Below are positions 60,741-64,000 of a DNA stretch of 64,000 nt, in pieces. The translations under genes and the position numbers were made by a program. Numbering within the stretch: position 1 is the first letter of the stretch; each line of letters begins with the position of its first letter. Source of the stretch: Macropodus opercularis (lineage: Eukaryota > Chordata > Actinopteri > Anabantiformes > Osphronemidae). The stretch lies in the NCBI GenBank assembly GCA_030770545.1, contig CM061090.1:17022501-17086500 (forward strand), read 5' to 3'. The notes beneath the pieces were generated by a model. That model had not been told where the DNA came from. It ran no database searches and saw only the letters and a list, made by a program, of their open reading frames with translations.

Positions 60741-63700
60741 TGCACTGCCACCTCCCACACTACCCACTCCCTTTTGGAGCGGAAAGTGCAATGCTTCACC
60801 ATGTTTTTAGCGCAGGAAAGATGAAGAACAGAATGCTAACTGTGAGTAATGTGACCCCAGCTCTTCTGCCTGCCTGTCACTCATGATGGTATGGAGGGGC
60901 AGAAGGACCAAGCAGATCCAGTGGTCAAACATATCTTTGACTCATGTGAGTTGGTCACCATTTGGAACAAATCTGCTGCCAAAAACAGAACTTGAAGCGG
61001 AGATTTCAGCTATATAACATATTTACGTTTTCCCACATGAAACAGGCAGATATGCCTGTTGTCACTGAATGCATCAGGAAGACATGATGATTTTTTTCCT
61101 CCCTGGGATGGATTAGAAGGATTTTTCATGCACGTCAGGTTTTAGATATGAAACAGTCCTTTTCTCGTACTTGTTTTAGGAAACATAAACACCTTGCTGG
61201 TAATTCCAGGTGCTGACTGGCAGCGCAGCACTATATGATGTACTATACTGTTTCCAGAGAGCCTGTAGTGAAGGTGTTTGCGGATTGGTTTTGGGGAAGG
61301 GGGAGGCGAGCTACATGAATCATAGCTCGCACTCTGGGAATAAAGTTCATTTTTTATCCCGACAGACCATCAGTCAACGCTTGCAAGATATGCCTGGGCC
61401 TCCTGATATCAATCTGCATGGAGGCATCCTCCTTCTCCCTAGAGAGGATGAGGGGAGAGAGGGGAGTGCTTTGATTTAAACGGCAGCATTTATCACACCT
61501 GCTCCAGCATCCTAAAGGACAAGCATGCGAGGAAGGGAAAAAGGGGGGGGGGGCAGCAACGGCATTAACATGTGTGGCCCGTCGATGATGGCGTGAAGCC
61601 GCAGCCGTGACTGCGGTGGCGATGACATTGCTAATGCTTGCTTGTACCGTTCAGACTAATTTGGATTAGTTATGTTTCGTTTCTGCAGAATTAAATCGAT
61701 GGCGTTGCTGCAGAATTTTGATTACAGCTCATGGCCAGCACTCAGTCTGTGAAATGTATCAAGGCTCATAAAAGTTCAAATTGTTCCCTGAGTCCCATCG
61801 TTCCTTCATGCTTGGTTTTGCAGCATAGTGTTTGACCATTAACAATACAAATGTTCTTAAGGAACAATAAATCAGCTTGTGAACACTTTCCTTTGTAGCC
61901 GCCTGCTCTGATATTGTTGCCACACGCTTGGCCATAAAGATTTCATAAGGCACAGCAGTCATACCGTATGCCCCCAATTATCTGTAAATGTAGATATTAT
62001 ACAACTCATATTCACTTCCTGAATTCGAACGTCTCCATTTTCCATTTAGCTTTTCTGCCTTTCAGTCTCAGCAGCTCCACCGCTTCCTGAAATGGCTATT
62101 GTAACAATAACATCAGCCACGATAATGATAATAGAGTAGAAGAAAATGCTTGCAATGCGACAAACACCGTCCTGCTGTGACAGTGTCGTCCATCTTCATA
62201 ATGTCCACGCCCCCACCCACCAACTCTCGCTAAGCCAGACATGCCAGACACAGTGACAGGGCAGCGGACACGAGGTTTACTAAATACAATTCACCTGAAA
62301 ATGTGAGAAGATATAGACACGTTTGTAAATCAGTGATCTGTCTTACTGTCTTAAATGAGTTAGCAAAGATGATGACATAGAAATGACCACTTAATGTGCG
62401 TAGTTCGTTCACAGCATGTCGTCAGTCGCTCGGACATGAAATGTGAAAAGCATGAATAAGCCTTCAATGTGTGATATGATCTTAATGCCGTACTGCACTA
62501 GTTCCAGTTGGACGACTTGTTATGACAAAAACACCCACTTCAGAGGGTGTTTATGGGTCACAGGTCCAGGGAGGGGGGATATGGGCGATGAAGTAAAATA
62601 GTCTTTTAGCTTTTTAAATGTTAATGTGAAACAATAACAGCCTAATGGTAAACCACATATAATTGAATGCAGTCATATTAAACCACTGTTGAGAATATGA
62701 TGACAAAGACTAAAGCACAATGCAGTTTCAGATTAGGCATAAGCGCAGCGTGTCCTTACTGAGGCTCCTTCCACTCAGCAGCAAGCAGCCAATATACGAC
62801 ATCTTAATTTCGACTGCAAGAGCTTGAAAACACGCTGCACCGCATCTCACGATCGGCGATGTTTAGGAAATACGTCCCCCACAAAGAACATCGTCAACAT
62901 CCAGTAATTAGCTTCATGTTAAGTAGTCCCGGGTCGTTTTGTGCAAACAACCTCCCAACTGTGTTCGGCCATAATAACCTTTCACCCTGAGCAGAATTTC
63001 AAATGTCTATGTGGCTCTTGTAGAGTTAGCAGGTGCATAATATGGAACAGAGAAGTCTGATTTCAAGTCAGATGTGTAAAAGATATCATATTTGCTTTTA
63101 AATGTCAGTATAGACAAAAGATATCTTAGCCTGCAGAAACATCTAAACAGTGGTTTCTAAGATTAATATTATCCTGACAGAAGGGGTAGGTTGACTGAAA
63201 CATAGCTTAAAAGGAGGAAGGGGTCAGCCAATGAGATTTAGCTTCTGGGGCTCCAGGGAAATCAGGTGGCAACGCATCTGACGTCTCCGGGGTCGGCGCC
63301 TGTTGCCCTGCGGAGTTCAAGGAGCGAGACCCTCCGTTGTGCCGGGGTCAAACAGCTCTGCACTCGTCCTCACTGAGGGCACGTGAGGAGAGGGGGAGAG
63401 AGGCAGCCCTGAAATTGCGCAGGGACCGGCAAGCAGCTTGCTTGTTCACCCTTCAACCTTGGAAACGCGCTGTGTTTGACAGTCCAAGCTTGGAATACGC
63501 CCAGCATCCAAAGCTGAAAGCAGGATAGACAAAACAGGAATAATAATAACTCCTAGACACTGCTGGGTGGACATGAATTTACAAACCAGAAAAGAACAGT
63601 GGAGATGACAAAGGGAGGCTTCTCACCACTCCAGATATGAGTCAGATTGTGTGTTTTTAAAGCGGTAAAATGTTGTAATGTATGAATATTGCGACTGAAG

Positions 63701-64000
63701 GGCTGCAGGGAGAGATAGACAGAGGGGGGAAAAGAGAAAAGATTGTGAAACTAAAAAAGAAAAGGCTATTAGTGTTGTCAGTTACTGCTGCAGGTTCATA
63801 TCACTCAGTATTCAAACCCACAGGTCTCCCTTGAACTGCTTTATTGAACAGTAGATTTTCAAACAGAAACCAGTGGAGAAGTGAGGTAGCCTAGCAACAT
63901 TGAAACCACACTGAATGAGTGCGTATGCCCACTGCGAAGGAGCCAGTCAGTTGAAATGACAGCGCAGAGCAACCCCAGAGAGAGTGGGATGTGCTGGCCA
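58659..64000 (+). other. Start of the next intron, running off the window
   Basis: It begins with a GTAAGT donor. I looked for the expected next exon (a Thr-Trp-Gly start followed later by Gly-Cys-Trp-Gln-Gly) and found none, so the intron appears to exceed 5.3 kb. A TG repeat lies at 60705-60736 and a run of eleven G at 61543-61553. The 173-codon ORF at 60012-60533 is AT-rich, without domain or splice support, and is treated as chance. Confidence 0.6.
60705..60736 (+). repeat. TG microsatellite, 16 units
   Basis: This is a perfect (TG)16 run. It is the longest dinucleotide repeat in the window. Confidence 0.92.

Noticed and set aside
63955..64000. Cys-Trp near the window end, as in the MRH Gly-Cys-Trp-Gln-Gly motif
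   Set aside because: The preceding codons do not resemble the expected Met-Lys-Tyr-Glu-x-Gly stretch and there is no Thr-Trp-Gly exon start upstream.

Overview
The window is vertebrate, almost certainly teleost fish, nuclear DNA. Nearly all of it is intron. It holds no bacterial-type genes, operons, CRISPR arrays or rRNA, and no long ORF that reads as a gene. The fish assignment rests on two copies of a common teleost dispersed repeat, a tRNA-headed SINE-type relic, a decayed Rex3/RTE-type LINE and further LINE fragments. CA/TG, CT and AAAT microsatellites and poly-T tracts are also typical.

The one gene I can support is on the + strand. It is the middle of a glucosidase II beta subunit-like gene (PRKCSH family). 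Six exons are recognised: 8086-8172, 16835-16892, 23190-23232, 42981-43050, 44475-44564 and 58587-58658. In order they encode the segment after the second EF-hand, a short linker, a helical segment, and the first half of the mannose-6-phosphate receptor homology (MRH) domain (the ...SQCY... and ...LCPF... motifs and the conserved ...VSLG exon end). The last four exons join in frame with matching splice phases. One phase mismatch, between 16892 and 23190, implies a small missing exon; a 23-base candidate at 19766-19788 would fix it. The N-terminal exons lie upstream of the window and the rest of the MRH domain lies downstream. The protein is diverged from the usual PRKCSH sequence and seems to lack the long Glu/Asp-rich linker. 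The introns are large, up to about 19.7 kb.

Layout: 1-8085 upstream intron; 8086-8172 exon; 8173-16834 intron with one dispersed repeat and a G-quadruplex motif; 16835-16892 exon; 16893-23189 intron with a cluster of decayed retroelements at 17.4-19.3 kb; 23190-23232 exon; 23233-42980 very large intron with an isolated CpG/E2F-like patch, an X-box motif and a pair of REST/RE1-like sites; 42981-44564 two close exons; 44565-58586 intron with one dispersed repeat; 58587-58658 exon; 58659-64000 intron.

The observations most worth following are the tandem RE1-like sites at 36.6 kb, the diverged, linker-poor glucosidase II beta-like gene with giant introns, and the candidate microexon. I did not find a convincing new biological system. 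Conservation and expression data are needed to rank the regulatory candidates.
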